Assembly: GCA_021810805.1 (NCBI GenBank)
Contig: JAJZHW010000007.1
Location: forward strand, 1 to 64,000
Direction: 5' to 3'
Source of the DNA: Nitrospirota bacterium
GTDB lineage: Bacteria > Nitrospirota > Leptospirillia > Leptospirillales > Leptospirillaceae
Length of the DNA: 64,000 nt
Within the stretch, counting starts at the first letter, position 1. The number at the start of each line of letters is the position of its first letter. The notes under the pieces were generated by a model that made no database searches, had not been told where the DNA came from, and saw only the letters and a program-made list of their open reading frames with translations. Both the position numbers and the translations under genes were made by a program. Shown here in pieces: positions 15,122 to 25,015 of this stretch.

Positions 15122-17238
15122 TGCCTCTCTCGTGTTCCAAGAAGCGTCTGGAAGAGGACCTCTTTCTGGAGTGTCCCGTAGAGGCCCAAGATCTCGTCGC
15201 GCAGAAGAAGCATCTGGCGGGAAATATCGCGGATCGCCTCGAGATCCCGCTCTCGGATAGGGTCGAGCAGGCGGCAGGAGAGTGCATCGGCCTCCTTGTG
15301 GGCCGATTCAAGTTGGGTGAAGGTCGGGATGGAGCGGTAAACCGACTCGGTCTCGCCATCTTTCCCGAGATGGAGCGGAGATCTCTGGAAATAACTCTCC
15401 TCTTCCGGAGAGAGGGCCACAAAGCAGGCCTTCTGTGCCAGGGAAAGAACACCCTGGAGCCAGACGAAGTACTCCACTTCCTTAGAGAGAACCGAAATCT
15501 CGGGGGCGGGAGAAATCGGCCGGAAAGGCTCGGGAGCCTTGATCGATCGCCACCCGATCTCCCATGCAAGAAAATCCTCTTCGACCATGGGTCGGGCAAT
15601 GGCATATCCCTGGGCAAAATCACATCCAAGCTTTTGCAGAAGGGGGATAAACTCAGGCCTCTCCATGCCTTCGGCCACAACGGAATGGCCAAAGATCCGG
15701 GCCAGGCTGGCAATGCTCTCAATGATGGCAAGGTTCTCCCGGTTGTCGAGCATCCCCATGACAAATCCCCGATCCACCTTCAAAGTGTCGACGGGGAGAT
15801 TCTTGAGATAGGAGAGAGAGGAATAGCCCGTTCCGAAGTCGTCGATCGCCAACCGAACGCCGCGGCCGTGAATTCGCCGAAGCACCTCGGGGAATTCATG
15901 AAAGCCCTCCGCCGTGGAGGTCTCCAGAATCTCAAGCTCAAGACGGTCCGCAGGAATCTCCGGGTGGGCATCGAGGAGGGCGAAGAGACGGGGAACAAAG
16001 TCCTCCCGACGAAGCTGAAGAAGGTCCACATTGATGTTGATGGGAACATCAAGGCCCCGGGTCGACCAGCGGGTGAGATGTTCCAGTGCCCTCTCCAGAA
16101 CCCAGTCCCCCATGGAGACAAGCAGTTCGGTCCCGGCGATATCGGGAAGGAAGCTTCCCGGCAGAAGAAGCCCTCGCTCGGGGTGGTTCCATCGGACAAG
16201 GGCTTCGACCCCGGCAAGGGCCCGGGAGCGAAGGCTGATAATGGGCTGGAAGTGGAGGAGAAGCTGGCTGTCTTCGATGGCCCGGGAAAACTCTGCCATG
16301 AGGGCCTTTCTCTTCCGGATGACCTCGTCCATGCTGTTGTTGTAGAAGGTATAGGCGAAGTCATGGCGATCGATGGCCAGGTCAAGGGCCCGGGCCGCCT
16401 TCCGGACCATGTCCTCGGCGGAGGTTCCGTCGTCGGGATAGAGGCTGATCCCGATGACGAGGTCGAGGTCGATCTCGATGGAGTCGATGGTGTGGACCCG
16501 GCAGAGATTCTCGCGGATCTTCCGGGCAAACCGGCCCACATCGTCTCCCTCCCCCGGAGAGGGAAGGATGAATCCGAATTCGTCTCCCCCCATCCTGGAC
16601 AGGATCATGCCGGGCTCAAGAAGGTCCGAGAGAATCCGGCCCACCTCGATGAGAAGGCTGTCCCCCACCCCATGGCCATAAGTGTCGTTGATCGACTTGA
16701 ACCGGGAGAGATCGAGGAGAAGCACCGCAAACTTTCCCCCGGCGGACTGGCTTCGGCGGATGGCTCTCTCGAGCTCCGAAATGAGGAACTTCCGGTTGTA
16801 AAGGCCGGTAAGGCTGTCGTGGTGAAGGCTGAAGAGGAGCTGGTCCTCGAGATCCTTGCGCTTGATCGCGTAGAAGATGGAACGGGTCAGAAGCGGGCCA
16901 TTGATCATCCCCTTGACAAGAAAGTCCTGAGCTCCGGCCTGGAGGGAGGCCATGGCCAGCTCCTCGTCGATGACCGAGGAGAGAACCACCAGAGGGATCT
17001 CGGGATAATCGCGGTGGATCCATTCGACCGCCGAGAGGCCATTGGCGTCGGGAAGGTTCAGGTCGAGGAGGATGACGTCGATCCCCCCCTGGGCCAAACG
17101 GGCCGTGACCTCCCCCACCCGGCTCACGAAGGAGAGCTCGATGCGCTCCTCGTCGGCGGCAATCAGCATCTCGCGAACGAGACGGATGTCTCCCGGATTG
17201 TCTTCGACGAAAAGGATCCTGAGAGAGCGGTCGATCAA
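15118..17238 (-). CDS. Response regulator with GGDEF and EAL domains
   Basis: The order is REC (residues 5-125, phosphoacceptor Asp59 in VILLDLNLP), GGDEF (about 135-300, GGDEF at 217-221) and EAL (about 315-565, with GVEALVRW at 343-350 and DDFGTGYSSLSYL), then a helical C-terminal region of about 140 residues that I cannot name. Both catalytic motifs are intact, so it may both make and break c-di-GMP. The RxxD inhibitory site is absent before GGDEF (EPGMILSRM instead). It starts 3 nt after the upstream CheY-like gene and overlaps glgA by 4 nt. Phosphorylation by the globin kinase is the likely input. Confidence 0.93.
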   Translation of the reverse strand: MIDRSLRILFVEDNPGDIRLVREMLIAADEERIELSFVSRVGEVTARLAQGGIDVILLDLNLPDANGLSAVEWIHRDYPEIPLVVLSSVIDEELAMASLQAGAQDFLVKGMINGPLLTRSIFYAIKRKDLEDQLLFSLHHDSLTGLYNRKFLISELERAIRRSQSAGGKFAVLLLDLSRFKSINDTYGHGVGDSLLIEVGRILSDLLEPGMILSRMGGDEFGFILPSPGEGDDVGRFARKIRENLCRVHTIDSIEIDLDLVIGISLYPDDGTSAEDMVRKAARALDLAIDRHDFAYTFYNNSMDEVIRKRKALMAEFSRAIEDSQLLLHFQPIISLRSRALAGVEALVRWNHPERGLLLPGSFLPDIAGTELLVSMGDWVLERALEHLTRWSTRGLDVPININVDLLQLRREDFVPRLFALLDAHPEIPADRLELEILETSTAEGFHEFPEVLRRIHGRGVRLAIDDFGTGYSSLSYLKNLPVDTLKVDRGFVMGMLDNRENLAIIESIASLARIFGHSVVAEGMERPEFIPLLQKLGCDFAQGYAIARPMVEEDFLAWEIGWRSIKAPEPFRPISPAPEISVLSKEVEYFVWLQGVLSLAQKACFVALSPEEESYFQRSPLHLGKDGETESVYRSIPTFTQLESAHKEADALSCRLLDPIRERDLEAIRDISRQMLLLRDEILGLYGTLQKEVLFQTLLGTRERQ

Positions 17239-17241
17239 GGG

Positions 17242-17706
17242 TCAGGCCTCCGCACTGTCAGGGAGGGGGAGCTGGACGATGGTGAGCCAGAAAGTCTCGA
17301 TCGACTGGACAACCTTGATGAACTGGTCGAGGTCGACCGGCTTTGTCACATAGCAGTTCACATGCAGGTCGTAGGTTCGGAGGATGTCCTGCTCGGCCTC
17401 CGAGGAGGTGATCACGACCACTGGGATCCTCTTGAGCTTCGGATCGGCCTTGATGTGGGAGAGGAGCTCCCTCCCGTCCATTCGGGGAAGGTTGAGGTCG
17501 AGAAGAATAATGTCGGGACGGGGAGCATTTTCATAGGGGCTCTCCCGGCGAAGAAAGGACAAGGCGCTGATCCCGTCCCCCAAGATGTTCAGGTTGTTTC
17601 TGACCTTGCTGTCCTTCAGCGCCTCTTGGGTCAGGCGCACATCTCCCGGATTGTCCTCCACCAGAAGAAATTCCACCGGACGACCCACTTCCTCGACTCG
17701 TGCCAC
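17242..17706 (-). CDS. Single-domain response regulator (Rcp1/CheY-like)
   Basis: I start at the GTG at 17706, with AAGGA 6 nt before it, giving 154 residues. It is one receiver domain: acidic pair in LVEDNPGD (about 15-22), phosphoacceptor Asp70 in IILLDLNLPRMDG, a Ser/Thr in VVVITSS and the lysine in YVTKPVD. The Rcp1 type typically serves phytochrome-like or PAS/globin kinases whose HisKA has the FAYVASHDLQEP form, as the neighbour does. It lies 23 nt after the kinase gene and 3 nt before the REC-GGDEF-EAL gene. It may be a phosphate shuttle or sink between them. Confidence 0.92.
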   Translation of the reverse strand: MARVEEVGRPVEFLLVEDNPGDVRLTQEALKDSKVRNNLNILGDGISALSFLRRESPYENAPRPDIILLDLNLPRMDGRELLSHIKADPKLKRIPVVVITSSEAEQDILRTYDLHVNCYVTKPVDLDQFIKVVQSIETFWLTIVQLPLPDSAEA

Positions 17707-17729
17707 GAACGATCCTTTCTGTTGTGAAA

Positions 17730-19370
17730 TCAGGCTTCCGGATGGGGCGAGTGATGGCTCTCCCCTGGTTCCCGAAGCGTAAAGGTGAATGACGAACCGC
17801 TTCCGGGAGTGGAGGAAACCGCAATCGTCCCCCCGTGGCGCTCGACGATGCGCTTGCACATGGCCAGCCCGATTCCCGTCCCCGGATACTCCTCCTTGGT
17901 GTGGAGCCGCTGAAAAATGACGAAGATGCGCTCGAAGTACTGGGGATCGATTCCGATCCCATTGTCGGAGACGGAAATCCGCCAGAGATCGCCGTCCCGC
18001 TCCGCCTCAACCTTGACCACCGGAGAGCGGTCCTTCGCCCGGAACTTCACGGCATTGCCCACGAGATTCTGCAAAAGCTGCATGAGCTGGACCGGGTCGC
18101 CGACAACCCGGGGGAGCTCGCCTCGGACAATCGAGGTCCCGGACTCCTCAATTGCCAGCTTGAGATTGTCGAGGGCATGGTCCAGAACGGAATTCAAATC
18201 GCACACCACGAGAGCCTTGCCCCGGGAATCGACCCGGGAGTAGGCAAGAAGGGCATTGATCAGGGCCTGCATGCGAACCGCCCCGTCGACAGCAAAGCCG
18301 ATGAACTCGTCGGCCTCCGCCGAAAGCTGGCCCTTGTAGCGGCGGGCCAGAAGCTGGGTATAGCTCGTCACCATGCGAAGGGGCTCCTGGAGGTCGTGGG
18401 AGGCCACATAGGCAAACTGCTCGAGATCCCGATTGGAGCGGACAAGGTCGGACGTCTTGGCGAAGAGGTCCTGTTCCGTTTTCTTCTCGGCCGTCCGGTC
18501 CCGGAACTCCAGAATGGTCCCCTGTCCCTTTTCCTTCTCCAGAAGATTCAGCGTGGCCCAGACCGTGAGACCCGAGCCGTCCCGGCAGCGGATGACGAGC
18601 TCTCCCTGCCAGTGACCCTCTCTGGCCGCGATCTCTTCAAGATCCTGAAGTCGGGGGGCCGCCTCCTCCCCGGAGGGGAGAAGAAATTCCGGAACGGGGC
18701 GATTCAATATCTCTTCGGGAGCGTAACCCGTCAGCTTCCGGGTCGTCCGGTTCGAGTGGCGAATGCGCCCCTGGCCGTCAAGGATCCAGACCACCTCGGC
18801 ATTGGTGTCGAAAACCCGGGAGAGGACTTCGGCCTTCTCGCGCTCGGCCATGAAATAGGAGTCCATGACCAGCCCGGAGTCGAAGAGCGTCAGCTTGGAA
18901 AGAATCTCGAGAAGGAGGGGATTGCGGGCGAAGGGAGAGGAGAGATCCTGACGGGAGCACTGGACCGTCCATTCGAGAAAGAGTCCGAAGGAGGCCTGGA
19001 CCCACTCGGGGCCGAGCCCGATCTCCTGATGGGTGATCCCCACGGCGAGGCGGTTGAGGACATAGTCCATGTCATATTGGCCGGAGACCAGTTCGACAAA
19101 GTATTCGGCATGGCGCATCTTCAGCCAGGACTGGGCGTGGGCATGGGCAAGAATGGCGGCGGCATCGGGGAAGAGGAGGATGCGATCGTGGAGCCGGTCG
19201 ACGAACTCCGGAGCCTTGTCCCTGACATAGGACTCCAGGACGGCGATGGCGCGTTCGTCGTCGGGAGAGATCCCCAGGTAGGCCTTTCTGCGGTCGATCT
19301 CCTCCGGAGAGAGAAGAAGTTTCTCGGCCATGCGGCGAGCCGTCAACTCATGCGATGCCATGGATTTCAT
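17730..19370 (-). CDS. Globin-coupled sensor histidine kinase (protoglobin-PAS-HisKA-HATPase)
   Basis: Residues about 20-175 look like a sensor globin: LGISPDDERAI, a helix-rich middle, and NRLAVGITHQEIGLGPEW, where His114 fits the haem-binding proximal histidine of globin-coupled sensors. A PAS domain (about 185-295, WILDGQGRIRHSN), HisKA (phosphoacceptor His325 in FAYVASHDLQEPLRM) and an ATPase domain (NLVGNAVKF, DNGIGID, GTGIGLA) follow. GGAGG precedes the ATG. The globin presumably reports oxygen or another gas, and phosphate passes to the two regulators encoded just downstream. A soluble cytoplasmic protein is expected since no membrane span is seen. Confidence 0.88.
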   Translation of the reverse strand: MKSMASHELTARRMAEKLLLSPEEIDRRKAYLGISPDDERAIAVLESYVRDKAPEFVDRLHDRILLFPDAAAILAHAHAQSWLKMRHAEYFVELVSGQYDMDYVLNRLAVGITHQEIGLGPEWVQASFGLFLEWTVQCSRQDLSSPFARNPLLLEILSKLTLFDSGLVMDSYFMAEREKAEVLSRVFDTNAEVVWILDGQGRIRHSNRTTRKLTGYAPEEILNRPVPEFLLPSGEEAAPRLQDLEEIAAREGHWQGELVIRCRDGSGLTVWATLNLLEKEKGQGTILEFRDRTAEKKTEQDLFAKTSDLVRSNRDLEQFAYVASHDLQEPLRMVTSYTQLLARRYKGQLSAEADEFIGFAVDGAVRMQALINALLAYSRVDSRGKALVVCDLNSVLDHALDNLKLAIEESGTSIVRGELPRVVGDPVQLMQLLQNLVGNAVKFRAKDRSPVVKVEAERDGDLWRISVSDNGIGIDPQYFERIFVIFQRLHTKEEYPGTGIGLAMCKRIVERHGGTIAVSSTPGSGSSFTFTLREPGESHHSPHPEA

Positions 19371-19773
19371 CCTATGTCCTCCGTCCGCACGAAATTGTCA
19401 TAAGAAATTCCACACAATCATACGAGATATGAGGGGAAATCACAATGAAAAAATGAGTGATTTTCATCTCATCCCCGCAGGGAGTAAGGAAGGCCGGAGG
19501 TAATGGCCCCGCAATCCCTATCAAACCCGCAAAAACACAAGGCAGCCCCCCCTTCTCCTTTCGTGTGCCACCCGGAAAAACCCTTCCGGGAGCGAATCAT
19601 TCGCTCCCGCCAAAAAAGGCTCGCTCGCGCCGGGCAAATCCTCGTGGGCCTTTTTTCTCCTTCTTGCATAAGTCTTTTTAAATTCGACATTAACAGCTCC
19701 CGGGACTCTTTCGGCACTCTTTGATAGAATTGATCGGGAGACTGGATTGACCACACACCGAGGGAGGTTCCGC
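19371..19773. other. Gap between divergent kinase operon and phosphoketolase gene
   Basis: No gene is supportable here. It contains two hairpins that cannot form together: CCCGGAA/TTCCGGG (19571-19590) and the near-perfect palindrome CGGGAGCGAAT-C-ATTCGCTCCCG (19587-19609). A T-rich run follows at about 19653-19659. They could belong to a leader controlling the phosphoketolase gene, but no clear promoter was seen. Confidence 0.45.
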
Positions 19774-22146
19774 ATGGCAAAAGAGCCCGACGAAAAAGAG
19801 ATCGAATCCATCAATGCCTACTGGATGGCCGCCAACTACCTTTCTCTCGGCATGCTCTACCTGCGAGACAACCCGCTTCTCGAGCTCCCGCTCCTCCCGG
19901 AACACATCAAGCCCCGCCTCCTCGGCCACTGGGGCTCGGATCCCGGACAAAACTTTGTCTGGGTCCATGCCAATCGCCTCATCCGGCGCCACGATATCTC
20001 GGCCCTCTATGTCAGCGGCCCCGGACACGGGGCTCCCGCCTCCCTGGCCAATGCCTATCTCGAGGGGACATATTCCGAATATTACCCCGACCGCAGCCAG
20101 GACAAGGAGGGGATGAAAACACTCTTCCGGCTCTTCTCCCATCCCGGCGGCATCGGCAGCCACTGTACCCCTGAAACCCCCGGATCGATCAACGAAGGAG
20201 GAGAGCTGGGATACAGCCTCTCCCACGCCTATGGGGCGGTCTTCGACAACCCCGGCCTTCTGGCCGTCGCCGTCGTGGGGGACGGGGAGGCGGAAACCGG
20301 CCCCCTGGCCACCTCCTGGCATTCGAACAAGTTCCTGAACCCCGCCCAGGACGGAGCGGTTCTTCCCGTCCTCCACCTGAACGGATACAAGATCGCCAAC
20401 CCCACCCTCCTCTCCCGGATCTCGAAAGAGGAGGTCAAAAGTCTCTTTGAGGGCTACGGATATACCCCCCACTTCGTGGAGGGGAGCGATCCGCTGGCCA
20501 TGCACCGACTGATGGCCCGGACCATGGAGAAGTGCCTCTCGGAAATCCGTTCCATCCAGAAGAAGGCCCGGGAATCCGGCCGACCGGAGCGGGGACGGTG
20601 GCCGATGATCGTCCTTCGGACCCCCAAGGGATGGACCGCCCCCAAGGAGCTTGACGGCCACAAGATCGAAGGCTCCTTCCGGGCCCATCAGGTTCCCATC
20701 CTCGATGCCGCCACCAATCCGGCCCATCTCAAGATCCTCGAGGAGTGGTTCCGGAGCTATCGCCCCCAGGACCACTTCGACAAAAACGGGGCGCTGCTCC
20801 CAGAACTTCGGGAGCTTGCCCCCAAGGGGGAGCGGCGGATGAGTGCCAACCCGGTCGCCAACGGGGGTCTTGTCAGGACGCCACTCCGGCTTCCCGACTT
20901 CAGAAACTATCAGGTGCCGGTTCCCCATCCCGGAGGAAGCGAGGACCAGAACACCCTTCGGATGGGGCAATTCCTCCGGGACACCATGAAGATGAACTCC
21001 GGGAACTTCCGCGTCTTTGGCCCCGACGAAACGGCCTCCAACAGACTCCAGTCCCTCTTTGAGGTCACAGGGAAGGCCTGGATGGCGGAGACCCTTCCGG
21101 AGGACGCCGACGGTACCTTCCTCTCCCCGACGGGCCATGTGATGGAGATGCTGAGCGAGCACACCCTCGAAGGATGGCTCGAGGGGTATCTTCTCACCGG
21201 CCGCCACGGCCTCATCAACACCTACGAAGCCTTCGCCCACATCATCGACTCCATGGTCAACCAGCACGCCAAGTGGCTGGAAAAGTCCCGGGAGGACGTC
21301 TCCTGGCGAGCTCCGGTCTCCTCCCTCAACATCCTCCTCTCCTCCACGGTCTGGCGCCAGGACCACAACGGGTTCACCCACCAGGATCCGGGCTTTCTCG
21401 ATGTTCTGACCAACAAGAGCCCCGGGGTCGTGCGGATCTATCTCCCCCCCGATGCCAACTGTCTCTTGAGCGTCACCGACCATTGTCTGCGGAGCACCGA
21501 CTACGTCAACGTGATCGTGGCCGACAAGCAGCCCCACCTGCAGTTTCTCGACATGGAGTCGGCCATTCGCCACTGCACCACAGGCATTGGGCTCTGGAGC
21601 TGGGCTTCAAGCGACGCCGGCGAAGACCCCGACGTGGTCATGGCCTCGGCGGGAGATATCGTCACCATCGAATCCCTCGCCGCCACCGCCCTCCTCCGGG
21701 AGCTCTTTCCCGATATCAGGATCCGGTTTGTCAATGTGGTCGATCTCTTCCGGCTCGTCCCGCAAAGCGAGCACCCCCATGGCATCTCTGACCGGGACTT
21801 CGACAGCCTCTTCACCGTCGATCGCCCGATCATCTTCAACTTCCATGGATACCCCTGGCTCATCCACAAGCTGGCCTATCGAAGGACAAACCACAAGAAC
21901 CTTCACGTTCGTGGCTACAAGGAGCAGGGAAGCATCAACACCCCCCTGCAGCTGGCCATCGAAAACCAGATCGATCGCTTCTCCCTGGCCATCGACGCCA
22001 TCGACCGGGTTCCCCGGCTTCAGAGCAAAGGGGCCCATGCCAAGGAGTGGATCAAGGGACAGATCATCGACCATCTGCGCCATGCAAGGGAGACCGGAAC
22101 GGATCGCCCCGAGATCGAGGCCTTTCGCTGGCCCTTCGGCCAATAG
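19774..22146 (+). CDS. xfp: Xylulose-5-phosphate/fructose-6-phosphate phosphoketolase
   Basis: The enzyme splits xylulose 5-phosphate (and often fructose 6-phosphate) with phosphate into acetyl phosphate and glyceraldehyde 3-phosphate or erythrose 4-phosphate, using thiamine diphosphate. The ATG at 19774 follows GGGAGG at 6 nt; the 790-residue length is typical. Motifs include [11 protein letters not shown] near the start, the TPP-binding [19 protein letters not shown] and [11 protein letters not shown]. The gene opens a plus-strand pair with the DNA glycosylase 16 nt later. It gives the cell a short route from pentose phosphates to C2 units; the partner acetate kinase is not in the window. 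Confidence 0.95.
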   Translation: MAKEPDEKEIESINAYWMAANYLSLGMLYLRDNPLLELPLLPEHIKPRLLGHWGSDPGQNFVWVHANRLIRRHDISALYVSGPGHGAPASLANAYLEGTYSEYYPDRSQDKEGMKTLFRLFSHPGGIGSHCTPETPGSINEGGELGYSLSHAYGAVFDNPGLLAVAVVGDGEAETGPLATSWHSNKFLNPAQDGAVLPVLHLNGYKIANPTLLSRISKEEVKSLFEGYGYTPHFVEGSDPLAMHRLMARTMEKCLSEIRSIQKKARESGRPERGRWPMIVLRTPKGWTAPKELDGHKIEGSFRAHQVPILDAATNPAHLKILEEWFRSYRPQDHFDKNGALLPELRELAPKGERRMSANPVANGGLVRTPLRLPDFRNYQVPVPHPGGSEDQNTLRMGQFLRDTMKMNSGNFRVFGPDETASNRLQSLFEVTGKAWMAETLPEDADGTFLSPTGHVMEMLSEHTLEGWLEGYLLTGRHGLINTYEAFAHIIDSMVNQHAKWLEKSREDVSWRAPVSSLNILLSSTVWRQDHNGFTHQDPGFLDVLTNKSPGVVRIYLPPDANCLLSVTDHCLRSTDYVNVIVADKQPHLQFLDMESAIRHCTTGIGLWSWASSDAGEDPDVVMASAGDIVTIESLAATALLRELFPDIRIRFVNVVDLFRLVPQSEHPHGISDRDFDSLFTVDRPIIFNFHGYPWLIHKLAYRRTNHKNLHVRGYKEQGSINTPLQLAIENQIDRFSLAIDAIDRVPRLQSKGAHAKEWIKGQIIDHLRHARETGTDRPEIEAFRWPFGQ

Positions 22147-22162
22147 CCAGCCTCACGGCCTG

Positions 22163-22822
22163 ATGGAGACGCCTCTTCCTCTCCTCCTCGAAGAGTTCCT
22201 CCTTCCCCGGACCTTTTACGAACGGCCCACAGAAGAAGTGGCCCGGGACCTCCTGGGGAAGGTGCTTTTAAGGGACGACAGAGGAAAGCGTCTGGCCGGG
22301 CGGATCGTGGAGGTCGAGGCCTATCTCGGAGCCCACGATCTCGCCTGCCACTCCGCCCGAGGCAAAACCACACGCACCGAGGTCATGTTCGGCCCCGGAG
22401 GCCGGGCCTATGTCTACATGATCTACGGCATGTACCACTGTCTCAACGTGGTCACCGAGCCGGAAGGATCCCCTTGTGCCGTTCTCATCCGGGCGCTGGA
22501 GCCGTTGGGCGACCTCCCGGGCGCAGTCTCCGGTCCAGGCCGCCTCTGCCGGACGCTCTCCGTCGACCGGAGCCTCACCGGCCACGACCTGAGCCAATCT
22601 CCCCTCACCCTGCTGAACATCCCCTCTCTCCCTGCCCTTTCCCCCATTGCCCGCTCCCCTCGCATCGGCGTGGGTTACGCCGGAGAGTGGGCCGACAAGC
22701 CCCTTCGCTTCTTCATTGACGGCAATCCCTGGGTCTCGGGGCCGAAGCCTCCCCGCAAACGCCGGCTCTCCCCGGCTGACGCCCCCGCCGGCCCACAAAA
22801 CTCCCCTCCCCCCTTCCAATAA
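22163..22822 (+). CDS. 3-methyladenine DNA glycosylase (AAG/MPG family)
   Basis: The 219-residue protein matches the MPG fold family: RDLLGKVLLR, GRIVEVEAYLG (catalytic Glu region), DLACHSARGKTTRTEVMFGPGGRAYVY and MIYGMYHCLNVV. It removes alkylated bases such as 3-methyladenine and hypoxanthine to start base-excision repair. I start at the ATG at 22163, 16 nt after the phosphoketolase stop; the ribosome site is weak, so expression may depend on read-through from the upstream gene. The tail (about 25 residues, Pro-rich) is not conserved. A terminator-like hairpin follows. Confidence 0.93.
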   Translation: METPLPLLLEEFLLPRTFYERPTEEVARDLLGKVLLRDDRGKRLAGRIVEVEAYLGAHDLACHSARGKTTRTEVMFGPGGRAYVYMIYGMYHCLNVVTEPEGSPCAVLIRALEPLGDLPGAVSGPGRLCRTLSVDRSLTGHDLSQSPLTLLNIPSLPALSPIARSPRIGVGYAGEWADKPLRFFIDGNPWVSGPKPPRKRRLSPADAPAGPQNSPPPFQ

Positions 22823-22858
22823 AAAAGGACCTCCGCGGTATCGGTGCCGGAGAGGTCC
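22821..22858. terminator. Hairpin between the glycosylase and transporter genes
   Basis: GGACCTCCG (22827-22835) pairs with CCGGAGAGGTCC (22847-22858) apart from a small bulge. Seen from the minus strand the stem is followed by six T residues, so it should end the transporter transcript; it lies just beyond the glycosylase stop too. Confidence 0.6.
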
Positions 22859-22884
22859 CATAACAAAAGCCACCAGTGGCGATC

Positions 22885-24156
22885 TCAGGATCGGGGGTCG
22901 TCCTTTGCCGGACGGACAAAGCAAAGGGCCAGGAAGGTCACCACGGCCGTGGCGGAGAGATAGAGACCCACGGCGTGGAGTCCGTGGCTCTGGGCCAGTC
23001 GGGTGGCGATATAGGGAGCGGGAGAGGCCCCGACGATCCCTGCCAGGTTGAAGGCCAGGGAGGCCCCGGTATACCGCACAGGCGTGGAGAAGAGCTCGGC
23101 GAGGATCGTGCCGGCGGGACCGTAGGTCAGCCCGATGACGGAGAAGCCGGCGACGAAAAAGGCCAGAAGGAGGGCCGTGTGGTGGGCGGCCATCATGGGG
23201 GCAAAAAGGAGGCCGAAGAAAAAGATCAGAACGGTGGCGATCATCATCGCCTCCCGGGCACTTCGCCTGTCGGCATAGTGGGCCGACACGGGAATGAACA
23301 GGGCAAAACAGACCACCCCCGCCATCTGGACCAGGAGAAAGGTCTCCCGGGAGTAACCCAGATGCGTCGTTCCCCACCCCAGGGCAAAGACAGTCATGAG
23401 ATAAAAAAGGACAAAGGTCGAAAAAAGAGAAAAGACCCCGGCGAGCAGGGCTCCCGGGTGGCGAACCAGCACTCTCGCCACCGGGAGACGGACCTCCTCT
23501 CCCCGGGAGAGGACCCGGGCGAACTCGGGGGTCTCCAGGATGCGAAGCCGGATCCAAAGCCCCAAAAAGACGAGAATGGCGGAGAGGATGAAGGGGATCC
23601 TCCAGCCAAAGGAGAGAAACTCCTCCCGGGTGATGGCCTTGGAGAGAAGCAGAAAGATCCCCGTGGACAGGATGAAGCCGGCCGGAGCCCCCAGCTGGGG
23701 AAACATGCCGTACCAGCCGCGCCGGCCGGCGGGGGCATTTTCTGTGGCGAGAAGGACCGCCCCGCCCCACTCGCCCCCCAGACCGATCCCCTGCCCCAGC
23801 CGGCAGAGGGCAAGGAGGAGGGGCGCCAGTATCCCGGCCTTTTCATAGGTGGGAAGAAGGCCGATCATGACGGTGGAGATCCCCATGGTCAGTAGCGAGG
23901 CCACCAGCGTTGCCTTTCGTCCCACCCTGTCACCAAAATGGCCGAAGAGAACGGCCCCCACCGGACGGGTCAAGAAGGCCAGAGCAAAGGTGGCCAGCGA
24001 CTGGAGGGTGGCGGCGGAGGAATCTCCTGGCGGAAAGAAAAGGGCGGGAAAGACGAGGACCGAAGCGGTAGCGAAGATGTAGAAATCGAAGAACTCGATT
24101 GTGGTTCCGACGGCACTGGCCAGAAGAATCCGGCCTTTTTGAGAGGGGGCGGTCAT
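22885..24156 (-). CDS. MFS transporter of the metabolite:H+ symporter (MHS) type
   Basis: A 423-residue integral membrane protein with about 12 predicted spans. The start (SAVGTTIEFFDFYIFATAS) and the loop GHFGDRVGRKATL are the MHS-family signatures shared with proline/betaine, shikimate, citrate and dicarboxylate symporters, followed by GQGIGLGGEWGGAVL. It should couple proton uptake to import of an organic acid or osmolyte across the inner membrane; the substrate cannot be read from sequence. It stands alone on the minus strand with a terminator after it. Confidence 0.9.
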   Translation of the reverse strand: MTAPSQKGRILLASAVGTTIEFFDFYIFATASVLVFPALFFPPGDSSAATLQSLATFALAFLTRPVGAVLFGHFGDRVGRKATLVASLLTMGISTVMIGLLPTYEKAGILAPLLLALCRLGQGIGLGGEWGGAVLLATENAPAGRRGWYGMFPQLGAPAGFILSTGIFLLLSKAITREEFLSFGWRIPFILSAILVFLGLWIRLRILETPEFARVLSRGEEVRLPVARVLVRHPGALLAGVFSLFSTFVLFYLMTVFALGWGTTHLGYSRETFLLVQMAGVVCFALFIPVSAHYADRRSAREAMMIATVLIFFFGLLFAPMMAAHHTALLLAFFVAGFSVIGLTYGPAGTILAELFSTPVRYTGASLAFNLAGIVGASPAPYIATRLAQSHGLHAVGLYLSATAVVTFLALCFVRPAKDDPRS

Positions 24157-24433
24157 CGACGGGTCTTTTCTGAAAAGGGAGAATACGGTCGGGAAAGGTC
24201 CAACATCTAAGTTTTACCCGAACATCTGAGTCGACCTCAAGAGGCACACTTCACAAACAATAACTTAAGACGATGCGCTCAAGTCCTAAAATTTGTCGCT
24301 CACCCCCATCTTTTCTCTTTGCTCTTCGGGATCGGCCTGTCGAAATGGAGATCTTCCGGACGGCCACCGGGTAAGGGGGTATACGCTGAACCCTCCAGCA
24401 GGGACAATAGAGTCAGCATCTCCATAGGGAAGA

Positions 24434-25015
24434 TCATGAAGAGTCGACACACCCAATCTTTTTGAGAAAAAGTCCGAATGAACTTTCTTGTCGAGCCAAA
24501 GTCAAGATCTCCTGAAGACCAAGTCGATCCTCTAATACTTTGACTTGTATGGGCTTTGAATAATCCGGCCATTGTTTCAAGAGCATGGCTTGTGCATTTT
24601 TGCAGTCAGGAGGGGCCAAGCTATGACAACCGTTGATATGTCGCAGGAGGAATCCTTCATGGCAGGGCTCCTGCCAAATGAGAAGCATATTATGCCTTAT
24701 CGCCAAACCTTCCAGCTCAAGTTTTTCTTGCCTAGCTCCCTTGGGACTCTCTGCCAATTTATCGGAATCCAGCAACAAGGCTTTAAAAAAATAGCGGCCT
24801 CTTTTCACAGCACCTTCCCTCGCCATCGATATCGCTCTCTGAACCATTGTCCTTGGGCTTCCTCCGTTAACCACAACGGTGTCCATAGAGATCGAGAGGG
24901 ATTTCCTTTCCGTAATTCGGCTGAGAAAGCGGCCATAAGATCGCTCACTTTCTCCTTCACACCCAAGAAAGACTCTTTTTCTTCTTTCGAACGTCTTTGC
25001 TCGTCCCAAAGTCAC
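24434..25015 (-). CDS. RloB-like protein, second gene of an AbiL-type defence pair
   Basis: The 193-residue protein has the RloB-family acidic motifs: GCEGESERSYGRFL (Glu20 region) and LLLDSDK (Asp83/Asp85), an arrangement resembling Toprim-type nucleases. It starts with a GTG whose GTGA overlaps the stop of the upstream ATPase gene, so the pair is translationally coupled. AAA ATPase plus RloB pairs occur in restriction-associated loci and in the AbiL phage-resistance system, where the second protein is thought to be the effector. The DNA is clearly more AT-rich than its surroundings, suggesting recent transfer. The gap 24157-24433 shows no gene. Confidence 0.8.
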   Translation of the reverse strand: MTLGRAKTFERRKRVFLGCEGESERSYGRFLSRITERKSLSISMDTVVVNGGSPRTMVQRAISMAREGAVKRGRYFFKALLLDSDKLAESPKGARQEKLELEGLAIRHNMLLIWQEPCHEGFLLRHINGCHSLAPPDCKNAQAMLLKQWPDYSKPIQVKVLEDRLGLQEILTLARQESSFGLFLKKIGCVDSS

